In this document: positions 1 to 8,276 of the stretch, in pieces
Layout: each line of letters begins with the position of its first letter
Numbering within the stretch: the stretch's first letter is position 1
The notes under the pieces: model-generated
The model's database searches: none
Told to the model about the DNA's origin: nothing
What the model saw: the letters and a program-made list of their open reading frames with translations, nothing else
Made by a program: the position numbers and the translations under genes
NCBI RefSeq assembly: GCF_017114865.1
Contig: NZ_JADEYH010000027.1
Span: 1 to 64,000 of the forward strand
Direction: 5' to 3'
Length of the DNA: 64,000 nt
Source of the DNA: Streptomyces verrucosisporus
GTDB lineage: Bacteria > Actinomycetota > Actinomycetes > Streptomycetales > Streptomycetaceae

Positions 1-93
1 GAGGAAAACCTCATTGTGTGGCTACGCCGCAACTCTGCAGGTCACAGAATTCCTGTATGGACGGAATGCCCTGGCTGACCTGCCTGTATCCGT

Positions 94-1437
94 TCAGGCC
101 GTCAGGGCCGCGATTCGTTCGGACGCTTCTTTGACCTTCGCTTCGTTGCGGTAGGGGGCGAATGCTTTACGGACCTCCTGGAGGCGTTCCACGCCGCGCT
201 GGGAGTGGATGCCTTCCTCGATGAGGTGGGCTGCTTTGTGGGTGGCGTCCAGTGCGCCGTCGAGGTCGCCGTTGCGCTGGTGGGCGAGGGCGAGGGTGCC
301 GTAGCGGACCGCGCGGTCGCGGGGGGCTGCCTGGTTCACCGAGCGTTCCAGGGCCTCGGTGGCCTTTGCCGCCTGTCCCGTCGCCAGGAGGAAGCGACCT
401 TCGGTGGAGCGGAGCTGGGCTTCGCCGAACCACTCAAGGTAGGGGGGTGTGTCGGAGTGGTCGCCGCGGTCGAGGGCGTCGAAGGCTCGGTTGAGGGCTG
501 CTGCTGCCCGCTTCTTGTCGCCGGCCTTGGTGTAGACGGTGGTCTGGTGTGCGGCGAGGGAAGCCCGCATCGTGGCCGGGACACGGTCACGTACGGCGTC
601 GGCGGCTTCCATCAGGCCGACGGCGGCACGTTGCTCGCGCTGGTTGGCGGCCTGGGTGGCCATGAAGCACAGGGTGTGGGCGCCGAGGGTGTCGTCGCCC
701 GCCGTCTTGGCGGCCCGGAGGGCGGCGGTGTAGTGCTGCTGGGCGGCTGTGTGCAGGCTGGCGTCGTAGCTCATCCAGCCCAGCAGGCAGCACACTTCCG
801 CGGCCAGGGTGTAGAGCCGCTGGGCGGTCTCCTCGCTGTACCGGCCGTTTTTGAGCATGCGGCTGATCAGGCTCAGGTCGGTGCGGGCGGAGTCCAGGTA
901 GTCGCCACCTCCGGTCTCCTGTTCCATGGCGCGCAGTGACTCGACCCGGTCGCTCATCCGGTCCACCGTGGCGGGCGTGACCTTTTCTCCGGTCGCGGCC
1001 GCGGCGATGGCAGGGTCGGCCGCTGCCCACTGCGTACCAATGCCGACGAGTGCCGCACCGCCGATACCGAGAAAGCCTCTCCGGTCCATGGGTCCACTCC
1101 CCGCAAGTGAGGTCAGGGCTTCCAGCGTAGCTGTCTGGGTCCACGGTGCGGCAAAAGTCAGGGAGTCCCAGGCGGGGAGCCAGCGGGGCCAGGGGGCTGC
1201 TTTCCGGACCGACTCGGGGATCTGCAGCAGGTGGGCGATGACTTCCTGGGTGGGGTCGTCCGGCACGTGGTCGCCCCGTTCCCACTTGAAGACGGTCGAG
1301 CGTGTGGTCCCCAGGTTGTGGCCCAGGAGCCGGCCGTGGAGGCGGACCGTCTCGGCGAATCTCGCCTTACCCATCCCGAGCGCGGCTCGCGCGTAGGACA
1401 GTGGGTGCTGGAGCACTTCTTCCGGCTGACCGGTCAT
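94..1437 (-). CDS. XRE-type HTH regulator with C-terminal TPR-like repeats
   Basis: A 447-residue protein. The first ~75 residues form a helix-turn-helix of the XRE type (STVFKWERGDHVPDDPT is the recognition-helix region). Residues ~117-145 carry an internal Tat-like DRRGFLGIGG stretch plus a hydrophobic segment. The rest is Ala/Leu-rich helical repeats resembling TPRs. This three-part layout is common among Streptomyces regulators; the Tat-like motif is internal, so export is not implied. The gene is divergent from the ATP-binding protein at 1627, with a 189-base shared upstream region. Likely role: transcriptional control of neighbouring accessory genes. The ligand is unknown. Confidence 0.75.
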   Translation of the reverse strand: MTGQPEEVLQHPLSYARAALGMGKARFAETVRLHGRLLGHNLGTTRSTVFKWERGDHVPDDPTQEVIAHLLQIPESVRKAAPWPRWLPAWDSLTFAAPWTQTATLEALTSLAGSGPMDRRGFLGIGGAALVGIGTQWAAADPAIAAAATGEKVTPATVDRMSDRVESLRAMEQETGGGDYLDSARTDLSLISRMLKNGRYSEETAQRLYTLAAEVCCLLGWMSYDASLHTAAQQHYTAALRAAKTAGDDTLGAHTLCFMATQAANQREQRAAVGLMEAADAVRDRVPATMRASLAAHQTTVYTKAGDKKRAAAALNRAFDALDRGDHSDTPPYLEWFGEAQLRSTEGRFLLATGQAAKATEALERSVNQAAPRDRAVRYGTLALAHQRNGDLDGALDATHKAAHLIEEGIHSQRGVERLQEVRKAFAPYRNEAKVKEASERIAALTA

Positions 1438-1626
1438 CAGGACCCCCGTCGCGGCCTGTGTACGTCATCGCCTGTGTGCATGCTCAACGTAGCGCGGCCG
1501 ATACGCCCTGCGCATGAAGTCGGCGCGGCATTGAAACCCCCGTGAAACCTTCCAGAGCCGGCGGGCGCCGGTGGATGGTCGTAGCCCGGCCCGGTTCTTC
1601 GGGCGTCGAGGCGAGGGGGAAGCGGA

Positions 1627-2133
1627 GTGTGGTCTGCCGTGCCGAAACGAGTGGCCGAGTCCAGGCACTACGGCTTCCTGGTGACGCCCACTGACGAAGC
1701 CGTGTCGGCGGCGCGGCGTCGGGTTGTGGACACGGTCCGCAGGTGGGGACTGGACGTCCCCGAGGACCGGATGGATGACCTGCGGTTGCTGACCAGCGAG
1801 GTGATCACCAACGCCGTGGTGCACACCGGCTCCACCTGTGCTGTCCGTGTCCGCTGGACCGGCGTCCGAGTGCGAGTTGAGGTGACCGACGCCGCCCCGA
1901 ACCCCCCGCGGGTGGAAAACGAAGTGCTGGACGCGGAGTCGGGACGGGGACTGCTGCTCGTCTCCGCACTGTCCGCAGCATGGGGAACCAGACCGGACCG
2001 CGCCGGAAAGGTGGTCTGGTTCGAGATAACCGCTGATGATGCCGGGCTCCGAACAGGGCCGTTGACCAACCGGGCCCGACCGACTGCGGCGGCCTGCCGC
2101 TTCAACGGTCCGCTCCTTCGGGCAACCGCGTAG
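1627..2133 (+). CDS. ATP-binding protein, anti-sigma (RsbW/HATPase) type
   Basis: A 168-residue stand-alone GHKL ATPase domain. The N box is seen as LLTSEVITNAVVHTG, the G1-like region as VEVTDAAPNPP, and the G2 region as GRGLLLVSALS. Streptomyces encodes many such single-domain proteins; the characterised ones are Ser/Thr kinases or binders of anti-anti-sigma factors. No partner antagonist is adjacent. GTG at 1627 is preceded by a purine-rich GAGGGGGA; a second GTG at 1639 is a possible alternative. It lies between a divergent HTH regulator and the radical SAM cassette and may regulate either. Confidence 0.75.
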   Translation: MWSAVPKRVAESRHYGFLVTPTDEAVSAARRRVVDTVRRWGLDVPEDRMDDLRLLTSEVITNAVVHTGSTCAVRVRWTGVRVRVEVTDAAPNPPRVENEVLDAESGRGLLLVSALSAAWGTRPDRAGKVVWFEITADDAGLRTGPLTNRARPTAAACRFNGPLLRATA

Positions 2134-2226
2134 CCAAGCGCAACTCCTCGCCTTACCCCCCATCAGCACCGGTGCGAGCGGACTCGCGTGCGCCAAGCAG
2201 GGATATCTCACCAGAAAGGCCTATCT

Positions 2227-2439
2227 GTGAAGGCTCTGTCATCTGTTGGTCGACGAGTCGGCGCCCACGTCCGGCCGCCCGGGGACCTCAACACCTGCCT
2301 GGGATGGCTGTGGGCACTGGGTTCCGGTGCCACGGCTCTGATGCTGGTCCAGGTCGCCGAGCACGACCTGGACCGGCACACGGCCGAGCTGCCCCGCGCC
2401 GCGCACACCACACCCGACGCATTCGCCTCGCAGAGCTGA
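2227..2439 (+). CDS. Small hypothetical protein with one hydrophobic segment
   Basis: A 70-residue frame starting GTG at 2227 behind AGAAAGG (2211-2217); an in-frame GTG at 2188 would add 13 residues. It has a basic N-terminus, then a ~20-residue apolar stretch (CLGWLWALGSGATALMLVQ), then an acidic tail. I recognise no family. It sits 170 bases before a radical SAM enzyme, so a precursor-peptide role is conceivable. However, it has a single Cys and no repeated core, and looks more like a small membrane protein. Confidence 0.4.
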   Translation: MKALSSVGRRVGAHVRPPGDLNTCLGWLWALGSGATALMLVQVAEHDLDRHTAELPRAAHTTPDAFASQS

Positions 2440-2609
2440 CCCGTCTCACCCGCCGATACCGATTCCGCTTCGCCGGTCTTCTTCCGGCCGAGGAGGAGCG
2501 GCCTCTGACGCCCCGCCCTTGCCAGTGCGTATGCCGTACCCCCTACGGCGGCCCGAGCCTGGCAGGGGCGGGGTTCCACAACCACTCCCATGATGCGAAG
2601 GAGCATCAC

Positions 2610-3704
2610 ATGTTCCAGCACCGCGCCTTACGAGGTCTCAGCAGTGCTGTTCCCGTCCGGGTGTCAATGGACCGCACCCTGCGTGTGAAGGTCATCGACT
2701 CGTGCGGCATGACGTGTACGTTCTGCCACAACGAGGGCACCCCGGTCAGCGTGGACAACCGCGCACACCGCCCCGGCAGCTTCGCCACCACCGGCCGCTC
2801 CGGGCGCGTCTCGATCTATCTCGCCACGAACGGCGCCCGCTTCGTCAGCGCCCCGGTCTTCCCCGACGACTCCTTCCGCACCGCCCTCACCCAGCTCCGC
2901 GACGTCCTGGACCTGAACGAGATCCACCTCACCGGTGGAGAGCCGACCCTCCACCCCCGGCTGCCGCAGCTCGTCGCCCTGGCACGGGATACGGGTTACG
3001 CGGTCAGCGTCACCTCGAACGGGGAGAACGGCGCGAAGGTCCTGCCCGGGTGTGCGCAGGCGGGACTCGACCACGTCAACTTCTCGATCTTCGGCACCAC
3101 CCCGGAGGAACTCGCGCAGGTACAGAACGCACGCCTCCGGACACGGCCTCTTGCGGCACGCAAGATCGAGGCGCTGGAGGAGTCGATCCGCCTGACGATG
3201 GAACTGGGAGTGGGAGCGCGGGCGAACATCGTCGTCCCCGACCGCGGCCACGTCCACCGGGTTCACCGGCTGCTGGAGAAGTACTCTCCGCAGTTGTCCG
3301 TCCGGATCCTGACCTCCCTGGCCGACGGGGACGCCTCCTTGGACGCCATCGACCTCCTTCTGGACGAGCTCGGCGCCCAGCCGCAGGAGGTGAAGCTGAT
3401 CGCCGGTACGTCCGGCTTCCGCATCTCCTACCGGCTCCCCGGCGGCCGTCCGCTCGTGGTCAAGCACATCCGGTCGCTACGGCTGCCCCGCACGTGCGCC
3501 GGCTGCCGGTTCAACAACAGCGTCGACTGTCAGGAGGGCTACTACGGGGTGCGGCTCTACCGCGATCCGAAGGGCACCTTTCACGTCGGTGTGTGCATTC
3601 AGCGCATGGACCTGTGCCTGCCCGTGGAAGAGTTCGTGGGCAGCGACGTGTGCGCCGAGGTCAGAAAGCTGCGCGAGCAGGACCTCCACGACCTGACCGC
3701 ATAG
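2610..3704 (+). CDS. Radical SAM enzyme with C-terminal cysteine cluster
   Basis: 364 residues from ATG 2610, behind GAAGGAG. The radical SAM cluster motif is CGMTCTFCHNEG (CxxxCxxC) near residue 31. It is followed by the SAM-binding GGEP motif (LTGGEPTLHP) and a strand-like VTSNGENG. A C-terminal group of cysteines (CAGCRF, DCQEGYYG, VCIQRMDLC) suggests an auxiliary Fe-S cluster of the SPASM/Twitch kind. The general fold is MoaA-like, but the substrate is not known. The frame is open far upstream, and an SD-like AGGAGGAG (2491-2498) stands 6 bases before an in-frame CTG at 2505, so a longer N-terminus containing CQCVC is possible. It is followed 30 bases later by the CYTH gene, a likely operon partner. 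Confidence 0.85.
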   Translation: MFQHRALRGLSSAVPVRVSMDRTLRVKVIDSCGMTCTFCHNEGTPVSVDNRAHRPGSFATTGRSGRVSIYLATNGARFVSAPVFPDDSFRTALTQLRDVLDLNEIHLTGGEPTLHPRLPQLVALARDTGYAVSVTSNGENGAKVLPGCAQAGLDHVNFSIFGTTPEELAQVQNARLRTRPLAARKIEALEESIRLTMELGVGARANIVVPDRGHVHRVHRLLEKYSPQLSVRILTSLADGDASLDAIDLLLDELGAQPQEVKLIAGTSGFRISYRLPGGRPLVVKHIRSLRLPRTCAGCRFNNSVDCQEGYYGVRLYRDPKGTFHVGVCIQRMDLCLPVEEFVGSDVCAEVRKLREQDLHDLTA

Positions 3705-3734
3705 GCCCCACCCACCGAGGAAGAACAGGAAGCG

Positions 3735-4292
3735 ATGGCACAGCACGAGTATGAGGCGAAGTTCCTGGCGATCGACGTGGACGCCGTACGCGACCACCTC
3801 CGGTCGGCCGGAGCCGAGCGGGTCTTCGACAAGACCCTGTTCACCCGCCTGATCTTCGAGAACGACGCCGTCCAGGGCGAGCAGTGGCTGCGACTGCGGG
3901 ACGAGGGCGGCAGGACCACGCTCACCCTGAAGCAGGTCACCGACGCCACCCACATCAACGGCACCACCGAGATCGAGGTCGAGGTCAGCGACCTGGAGAA
4001 GACCGCCGAACTCCTCACCGCCCTCGGCCTGCGCCAGGTGCGCTACCAGCAGAACTACCGCGAGGAGTGGCGGCTCGGCGACGTCACCTACGACCTCGAC
4101 ACCTGGCCGGACCTGCCCACCTTCCTGGAGGTCGAGAGCACCTCCGAGGACGCCGTCCGCAAGGCGGTCGCCGAACTCGGCCTGGACTACGGCCAGGCCC
4201 GCTTCGGCAGCATCGATCTGATCTACAAGAGCGAACTGGGCCGCGACATCCTCGCCGAACCCACCCTGCTGTTCACGCAGCCAGCCTCCTGA
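3735..4292 (+). CDS. CYTH-domain protein (class IV adenylate cyclase / thiamine-triphosphatase-like)
   Basis: 185 residues. It opens with the CYTH signature EYEAKF (residues 4-9, ExExK form). Alternating charged strands follow (WLRLRDEG, TLTLKQV, TEIEVEVSD, TFLEVES), supplying the acidic and basic residues that line the triphosphate tunnel of this family. Known members cyclise ATP (CyaB) or hydrolyse triphosphates; sequence alone does not decide which. The start ATG is 30 bases after the radical SAM stop, and a strong hairpin follows, so the two genes probably form the end of one transcript. Confidence 0.85.
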   Translation: MAQHEYEAKFLAIDVDAVRDHLRSAGAERVFDKTLFTRLIFENDAVQGEQWLRLRDEGGRTTLTLKQVTDATHINGTTEIEVEVSDLEKTAELLTALGLRQVRYQQNYREEWRLGDVTYDLDTWPDLPTFLEVESTSEDAVRKAVAELGLDYGQARFGSIDLIYKSELGRDILAEPTLLFTQPAS

Positions 4293-4297
4293 GGGAC

Positions 4298-4348
4298 TGA
4301 CGCCCGGTGCCCGTCTGCCGAACATCGGCAGACGGGCACCGGGCGTCA
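4298..4348. terminator. Perfect 23-bp hairpin terminator
   Basis: Arms 4298-4320 and 4326-4348 are perfectly complementary, with a 5-base loop (AACAT). It starts six bases after the CYTH stop codon. There is no T-run, as usual in Streptomyces. It would serve the radical SAM/CYTH transcript and could also stop the relaxase transcript arriving from the right. Confidence 0.8.
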
Positions 4349-4399
4349 ACGGCACCTTCTGCGCTGCCCAGCAAGGCCGGGGCCGGCCGCCCTCGCCCT

Positions 4400-4462
4400 G
4401 TTCCTTCAGGGAACGGACCGGGCGTTCCCCGAGGGAACACGTTCACTGTTCCCTCGGGGAAC
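4400..4462. repeat. Three 15-bp palindromes at exact 24-bp spacing
   Basis: Units at 4400-4414, 4424-4438 and 4448-4462 each read GTTCC-N5-GGAAC. The centres differ (TTCAG, CCGAG, CTCGG), and the starts are exactly 24 bases apart. They lie between the convergent CYTH and relaxase genes, beyond the hairpin at 4298-4348. Phased short palindromes are typical of a dimer-binding array such as an operator, iteron or transfer site. The 24-base period is also 8 codons, and a minus-strand frame reads FPEGT/FPRGT repeats, but there is no convincing ribosome binding site there. Confidence 0.7.
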
Positions 4463-4496
4463 ATGCCCGACCGCGGTGATCACGACGATTTTCACG

Positions 4497-6218
4497 TCAC
4501 CGGCGCCTTCGCGGGGACTCTGGCTGGGAGCGACCGGGTACGGCTGCAGCGGCCCCTGGCTGCGCGGTGTCTGCGGGGGTGGGGCGGACGGACTCTTCCC
4601 TTGCCATGCCGGTGAGGTGGCGCAGGCGCCAGGTGAGGGTGTTGCTGAGGGAGTGGGCGGTGTGCAGTTCCCGGTGGGCGGTGGCTTCGGTCAGCAGGGC
4701 TCGTGGGTTGTGTCCGGCCTGGTGGGCGTCGTCGAGGGTGGCGGCCAGGGCGGGCCAGCCGGGCTCGGCCTGGACCCGTGTGGCCAGGTCCGGCAGCACC
4801 TCGTGCAGGAGGTCGACTTGCCGCTGCCGAGCCCGCGGGGACAGACGGTGGCCTCGCCGGCAGAGGACGGCCATGGGCTCACCTGCGGCGGCTTCGTAAG
4901 CGGCGCGCAGGTGTTCGGCGGCTTGCCGGGCGGCTGCGGCCTGCTGGCTGTGGTGCTTCCTCGCGTGCCAGTTCGCCGCGGCGATGGCGAGGAAGGAGGC
5001 CATGTCGATGAGCATGGCGGTGGTGGCGCCGTCTTCGCCTCGGCCCAGAGCGGGTCCGCTGTGGACGAGGTCGCGGGCGGCCTGGCGCAGGGCGCGGTCA
5101 TGCCCCCGTACAGTCTTCACGTGGGAGCGGCTGGCTCGCTCGAACACGAAGGCTGCCTTGCGCAGCTCGGCGCGGGTATGGGCGGCGGAGGTCTTGGCCA
5201 GCGCGTCCAGCACCTCACCCGCCGCGGCGATCTGCGCCGCTGCCGCACCGTCGCCACCGTGATCGATGATCAGCAGCGCCTGCCAGGTGGCGGCGGTGGC
5301 CCGGCGCCGCGCGAACGCGGGACCTGTCACATCCGGCAGGGCCGGCTGCTCCGGCCGGAAGCCGTCCGCCGAAGCGGCCTCCGCGGGAAGCGTCCAGCGT
5401 TCGCGGATGCGGGGCAGGGACAGATCGGGTGCGAGCGTGGAGCCCGCGTAGAACACCGGCTCCTTCTCACCGTTGCGGTCATCGGGCAGCGCGACGGTGT
5501 AGCCGAGCAGGTCACCGGAGGGCGCGACGCGCTTGCGGATCAGCAGACCGGCGGCGGCCAGCCGGTCGAAGAACTCCTCCTCGCTGCCGGCGCCGGCCAC
5601 CGCGCGCCGTACGGTCTCCCGCAGCTCCTCCCGCGCCGGGCGCTCCCTGCCCGCGCGTTCGGCCTTGTACCGCTCCGCGCTGGTGGCCCGCTTAGCAGCC
5701 GTGCCGTCCCCGGGCGCGACCTGGTGCAGGCCGAGTTCCTTTTCGATCAGGCGGCACTCGGCTTGGGCGCGTTTGCCGGAGCGGTGGTGGTCGGGGCGGC
5801 GGCCGTCCTCGCGGACGAGGGTGGCGATGATGTGGATGTGGTCGTCGGCGTGGCGGACGGCGGCCCAGCGGCAGCCGGCCCCGTCGCCGGGGTCGATGCC
5901 GGTGGCAGCGACCATGCGGCGGGCGATCGCAGCCCACTGCTCGTCGGACAGGATCGGGTCGTCGGGCGCGGCGCGCACCGAGCAGTGCCACACATGCTTG
6001 GCCGGGCGCCGGCCAGCGTCGAGCAGCGATAGGGGCTGGTCGAGGAGGTGCTGGAGGTCCCTCTTCGTCACCGAGGGGTCGCGGCCGGGGTCGGGGGCCA
6101 TGCCGTCGAAGGAAGCGACCAGGTGCGGGTCGGTGTGCTCCTCGTGGGTGCCCTTGGCGTACAGGTAGTGCAGCAGCCCGAGGGTGTTGCTGCCCTGCCG
6201 GTGGACCCGGGGGATCAA
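4497..6218 (-). CDS. Relaxase / mobilization nuclease
   Basis: 573 residues from TTG at 6218. The start overlaps the mobC stop as TTGA, so the two are probably translationally coupled. N-terminal features fit a MOB relaxase: an early HVWHCSVRAAP region (after KHV), then a histidine triad-like RHADDHIHIIATLVREDG, the metal-binding HxDxxHxH-type motif. The long Ala/Arg-rich helical C-terminus is typical of actinobacterial members. It would nick oriT and pilot a mobilizable element. No T4SS or TraB gene is visible, so transfer would need helper functions. The frame continues upstream as far as 6725, but those codons overlap mobC and are not supported. Confidence 0.8.
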   Translation of the reverse strand: MIPRVHRQGSNTLGLLHYLYAKGTHEEHTDPHLVASFDGMAPDPGRDPSVTKRDLQHLLDQPLSLLDAGRRPAKHVWHCSVRAAPDDPILSDEQWAAIARRMVAATGIDPGDGAGCRWAAVRHADDHIHIIATLVREDGRRPDHHRSGKRAQAECRLIEKELGLHQVAPGDGTAAKRATSAERYKAERAGRERPAREELRETVRRAVAGAGSEEEFFDRLAAAGLLIRKRVAPSGDLLGYTVALPDDRNGEKEPVFYAGSTLAPDLSLPRIRERWTLPAEAASADGFRPEQPALPDVTGPAFARRRATAATWQALLIIDHGGDGAAAAQIAAAGEVLDALAKTSAAHTRAELRKAAFVFERASRSHVKTVRGHDRALRQAARDLVHSGPALGRGEDGATTAMLIDMASFLAIAAANWHARKHHSQQAAAARQAAEHLRAAYEAAAGEPMAVLCRRGHRLSPRARQRQVDLLHEVLPDLATRVQAEPGWPALAATLDDAHQAGHNPRALLTEATAHRELHTAHSLSNTLTWRLRHLTGMAREESVRPTPADTAQPGAAAAVPGRSQPESPRRRR

Positions 6219-6583
6219 GCCGCCTCGCCCTCCGACCCGCCGGCGACCCTGTCGGCTGCCCGCTGGACGGCCTGCGCGGCACGCTGCAGGTCGGCGAGGG
6301 CGGCGGCCACATCGGGCGCGGCGGCACCGGAGTTGAGGGCGCGGGCGATCTGGTTGACGTTGCTGCCCGCCCAGCCGAGCTGACGACGCACACCGAACAG
6401 GGCCGTCAGGATGTCCCGCTCGGTGGCGATGGCCGCGGCGGTGCGGGACTGGTCGCGGGCGGCGGCCAGCGCGGAGTGGGCCAGGAACCCGGCCACGCTC
6501 ATGCCGACGTGGTCGGCGCCGGCCTGGATGACGGCGATTTCCTGGTCGTTGAGGCGGACGCTGTGCGCGGGGCGCTGCTTCAT
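6215..6583 (-). CDS. MobC-like relaxosome accessory protein
   Basis: 122 residues. An N-terminal ribbon-helix-helix-like segment (HSVRLNDQEIAVIQAGAD) is followed by the MobC hallmark AGSNVNQIARALNSG (GxNxNQIAR, residues ~72-86) and a helical tail. MobC proteins bind near oriT and assist relaxase loading and nicking. Its stop overlaps the relaxase start by four bases. The product and neighbour together define a mobilization module. Confidence 0.85.
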   Translation of the reverse strand: MKQRPAHSVRLNDQEIAVIQAGADHVGMSVAGFLAHSALAAARDQSRTAAAIATERDILTALFGVRRQLGWAGSNVNQIARALNSGAAAPDVAAALADLQRAAQAVQRAADRVAGGSEGEAA

Positions 6584-6609
6584 GTCCCGCGGACGCGACC
6601 TCCCCTTCC

Positions 6610-7506
6610 TTGCCCTGCCCTTGCGGCCGGCCTTGCTTGGCTGCGGTCCGCCCTCGGCCGCAGCCCTCCCGCCCGGCGCCCCTGGTGCCGGACGGGCCCA
6701 CCGGCGAGCCCCTGAACCCGAACACCGACTACCACCGGTGGAAGGAGTTGCTGAAGGCCGCAGGCGTCCGGGATGCCCGCCTTCACGACGCCCGCCACAC
6801 CGCGGCGACCGTCCTGCTCATCCTCGGCGTCTCCGACGCGGTCGTCGACGCCGTCATGGGCTGGGAGCCAGGCAAGTCCGCCCGGATGCGCCGCCGCTAC
6901 CAGCACCTGACCAGCCGCGTCCTCAAGGACACCGCCGCCAAGGTCGGCAGCCTCCTCTGGGGCACGGACCAGATCGCGGGAGATGCTGCGCCGGGTGCCG
7001 GCCGGAGCCCGGTACCCGCCGAGCTGGCGGTGCACGTCGCTCGCCTCGGGGAGCGGCGTGTCCCCTTCCTCCACCGCGAGCACGCCGACGAGGTGGTGAA
7101 ACGGTGGAGTGATGACTGGTCCGACCACGCCGCCGAGGTCGAGCAGTGGGACCGCTGGCGCTGGGAGCATCAGGGCCCCGGCGGCGCGAGCACCATCCGC
7201 GAGCGGGTGCCCGAGCGGGCCGTGGTCTTCCACGCCAGGGCCCTGTTCCTCCCCGGCGGAGAACGTGCGGCGACCGGATCCCCGGAGCAGTGGTCGCTAC
7301 CGGCCTGGGAGTTCGAGACCGACCGCTACACCGACCGCGCCTCGGCCTGGCGCACGGTCCGGCGTCCCGGCGCGGGCCAGGAGGTCGAGGCCCAGGTGCG
7401 AGGCACGGACAAGGCAGCCGTCGAGGCGGCCTTCGCCGAGGCTTGCGCACAGGCTGTGGACCGCGCCCGGAACCCGGGAAAGTACGGCGACACCGACGAG
7501 TGGTAG
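6610..7506 (+). pseudogene. Truncated tyrosine recombinase (integrase) C-terminus fused to an unknown domain
   Basis: From about 6683 the frame matches the catalytic C-terminus of ICE/phage-type integrases: NPNTDYHRWKELLKAAGV, then HDARHTAATVLL (HxxR box), GWEPGKSARM, and the nucleophile Tyr in RRRYQHLT, ending near KVGSLLW. The N-terminal two thirds (arm-binding and core-binding domains and the first catalytic Arg) are missing; codons before ~6683 read into the mobC upstream region. Beyond about 6990 the frame stays open for ~170 residues of Trp/Asp/Arg-rich sequence (SDDWSDHAAEVEQWDRWRW) that I do not recognise. It is probably an inactive remnant created by a deletion. Confidence 0.7.
6639..6665. 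promoter_or_regulatory. Inverted repeat upstream of mobC, possible oriT or operator
   Basis: GGCTGCGG at 6639-6646 and CCGCAGCC at 6658-6665 form an 8-bp inverted repeat with an 11-base spacer, 56 bases upstream of the mobC start. Inverted repeats close to a mobC-relaxase operon are where oriT nic regions usually lie. No nic consensus can be assigned by eye, and such repeats occur by chance in GC-rich DNA. Confidence 0.3.
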
Positions 7507-7605
7507 CGCCCGGCGCCCTACTGGTGAGGGCATGAGCGCAGGGGGCGGGGTGGGGAGGCAGTCCCCGCCTCACCGGGGCGCCTCGCTGCATGAACCGCTT
7601 GTCCT

Positions 7606-7650
7606 CATGATCTGGGGGTCGGCGGCAGAGCCGCCGACCCCCAGATCATG
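7606..7650. terminator. Perfect 21-bp bidirectional hairpin
   Basis: Arms 7606-7626 and 7630-7650 match perfectly around a 3-base loop. It separates the integrase remnant on the plus strand from the convergent hypothetical gene at 7662 and could terminate both. Confidence 0.75.
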
Positions 7651-7661
7651 CCAATGGAAGC

Positions 7662-8276
7662 TCAGGCCGCCGTAGCGGGGGAGGCCGTCTTCTTCTCGGT
7701 GCTGGTCGGGCTGAGCAGTTGTAGCACTTCGCTGTAGACGCCCTCCGGGTCGTCAGTCTCCAGGATCAGCACGGCCAACACGTCGAGGGCACAGCGGACC
7801 TTCCCGTCAGAGCCCTTCTTCGCCTGCTCGATCTTTTCGAGGTGGCGGGCGACCTCTGGTCGGGCGGAGGCGAACGCGGCGGGCAGCCTGGTAAGAGCGT
7901 CGGACAGGTCCCAGCCCTCCGGGATGAAGTACACCGCCTGCATCGGGTCCTGGCTGCGCACCTCTACAACGGGCTCGGCGACTCGCGGTCCACTGGTGAT
8001 CTCCACGTTCAGGAGCAACTTCGAGGCAGCGCGGTACAAGGCTGTGAGGTCCGGGTCGTGGCCTTCGAGGATCACCTCGGAGATGGTGATGCCTTCGGAG
8101 GACAAACGGACACGGCCGAGCATGACCACCGTGTCGAGGGAGGCCCGCTCGGGGTCGTAGGTGGTGGTGAAACGGTCGCCGTCGCGACGCAGCATGATGG
8201 CATTCGCCTGCTGGGCGTCACCTCGGCGCAGGTGGAGCGACACGGGCAGGAGGCGCTCAGGGGTCAGGATCTTCAT
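7662..8276 (-). CDS. Hypothetical protein (204 aa), coupled to the upstream gene
   Basis: The start ATG at 8276 overlaps the stop of the 146-residue gene as ATGA and has GGCGGAGG upstream. It is a soluble, mixed alpha/beta-looking protein beginning MKILTPERLLPVSLHLRRG, with an acidic middle and a Thr/Ser/Ala tail. I do not recognise a domain. With its partner it occupies the space between the mobile-element remnant and tRNA-Ser, so it is probably element cargo. Confidence 0.6.
   Translation of the reverse strand: MKILTPERLLPVSLHLRRGDAQQANAIMLRRDGDRFTTTYDPERASLDTVVMLGRVRLSSEGITISEVILEGHDPDLTALYRAASKLLLNVEITSGPRVAEPVVEVRSQDPMQAVYFIPEGWDLSDALTRLPAAFASARPEVARHLEKIEQAKKGSDGKVRCALDVLAVLILETDDPEGVYSEVLQLLSPTSTEKKTASPATAA

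Noticed and set aside
2227-2439. RiPP precursor for the radical SAM enzyme
   Set aside because: Single Cys, no core-like repeat and no recognition element; it looks more like a small membrane protein. Left as an open possibility in the feature only.
4273-4464. Minus-strand frame with FPEGT/FPRGT repeats, possibly a repetitive peptide
   Set aside because: The repeat follows from the 24-base palindrome array (8 codons). There is no ribosome binding site before its ATG, and the frame runs through the terminator hairpin.
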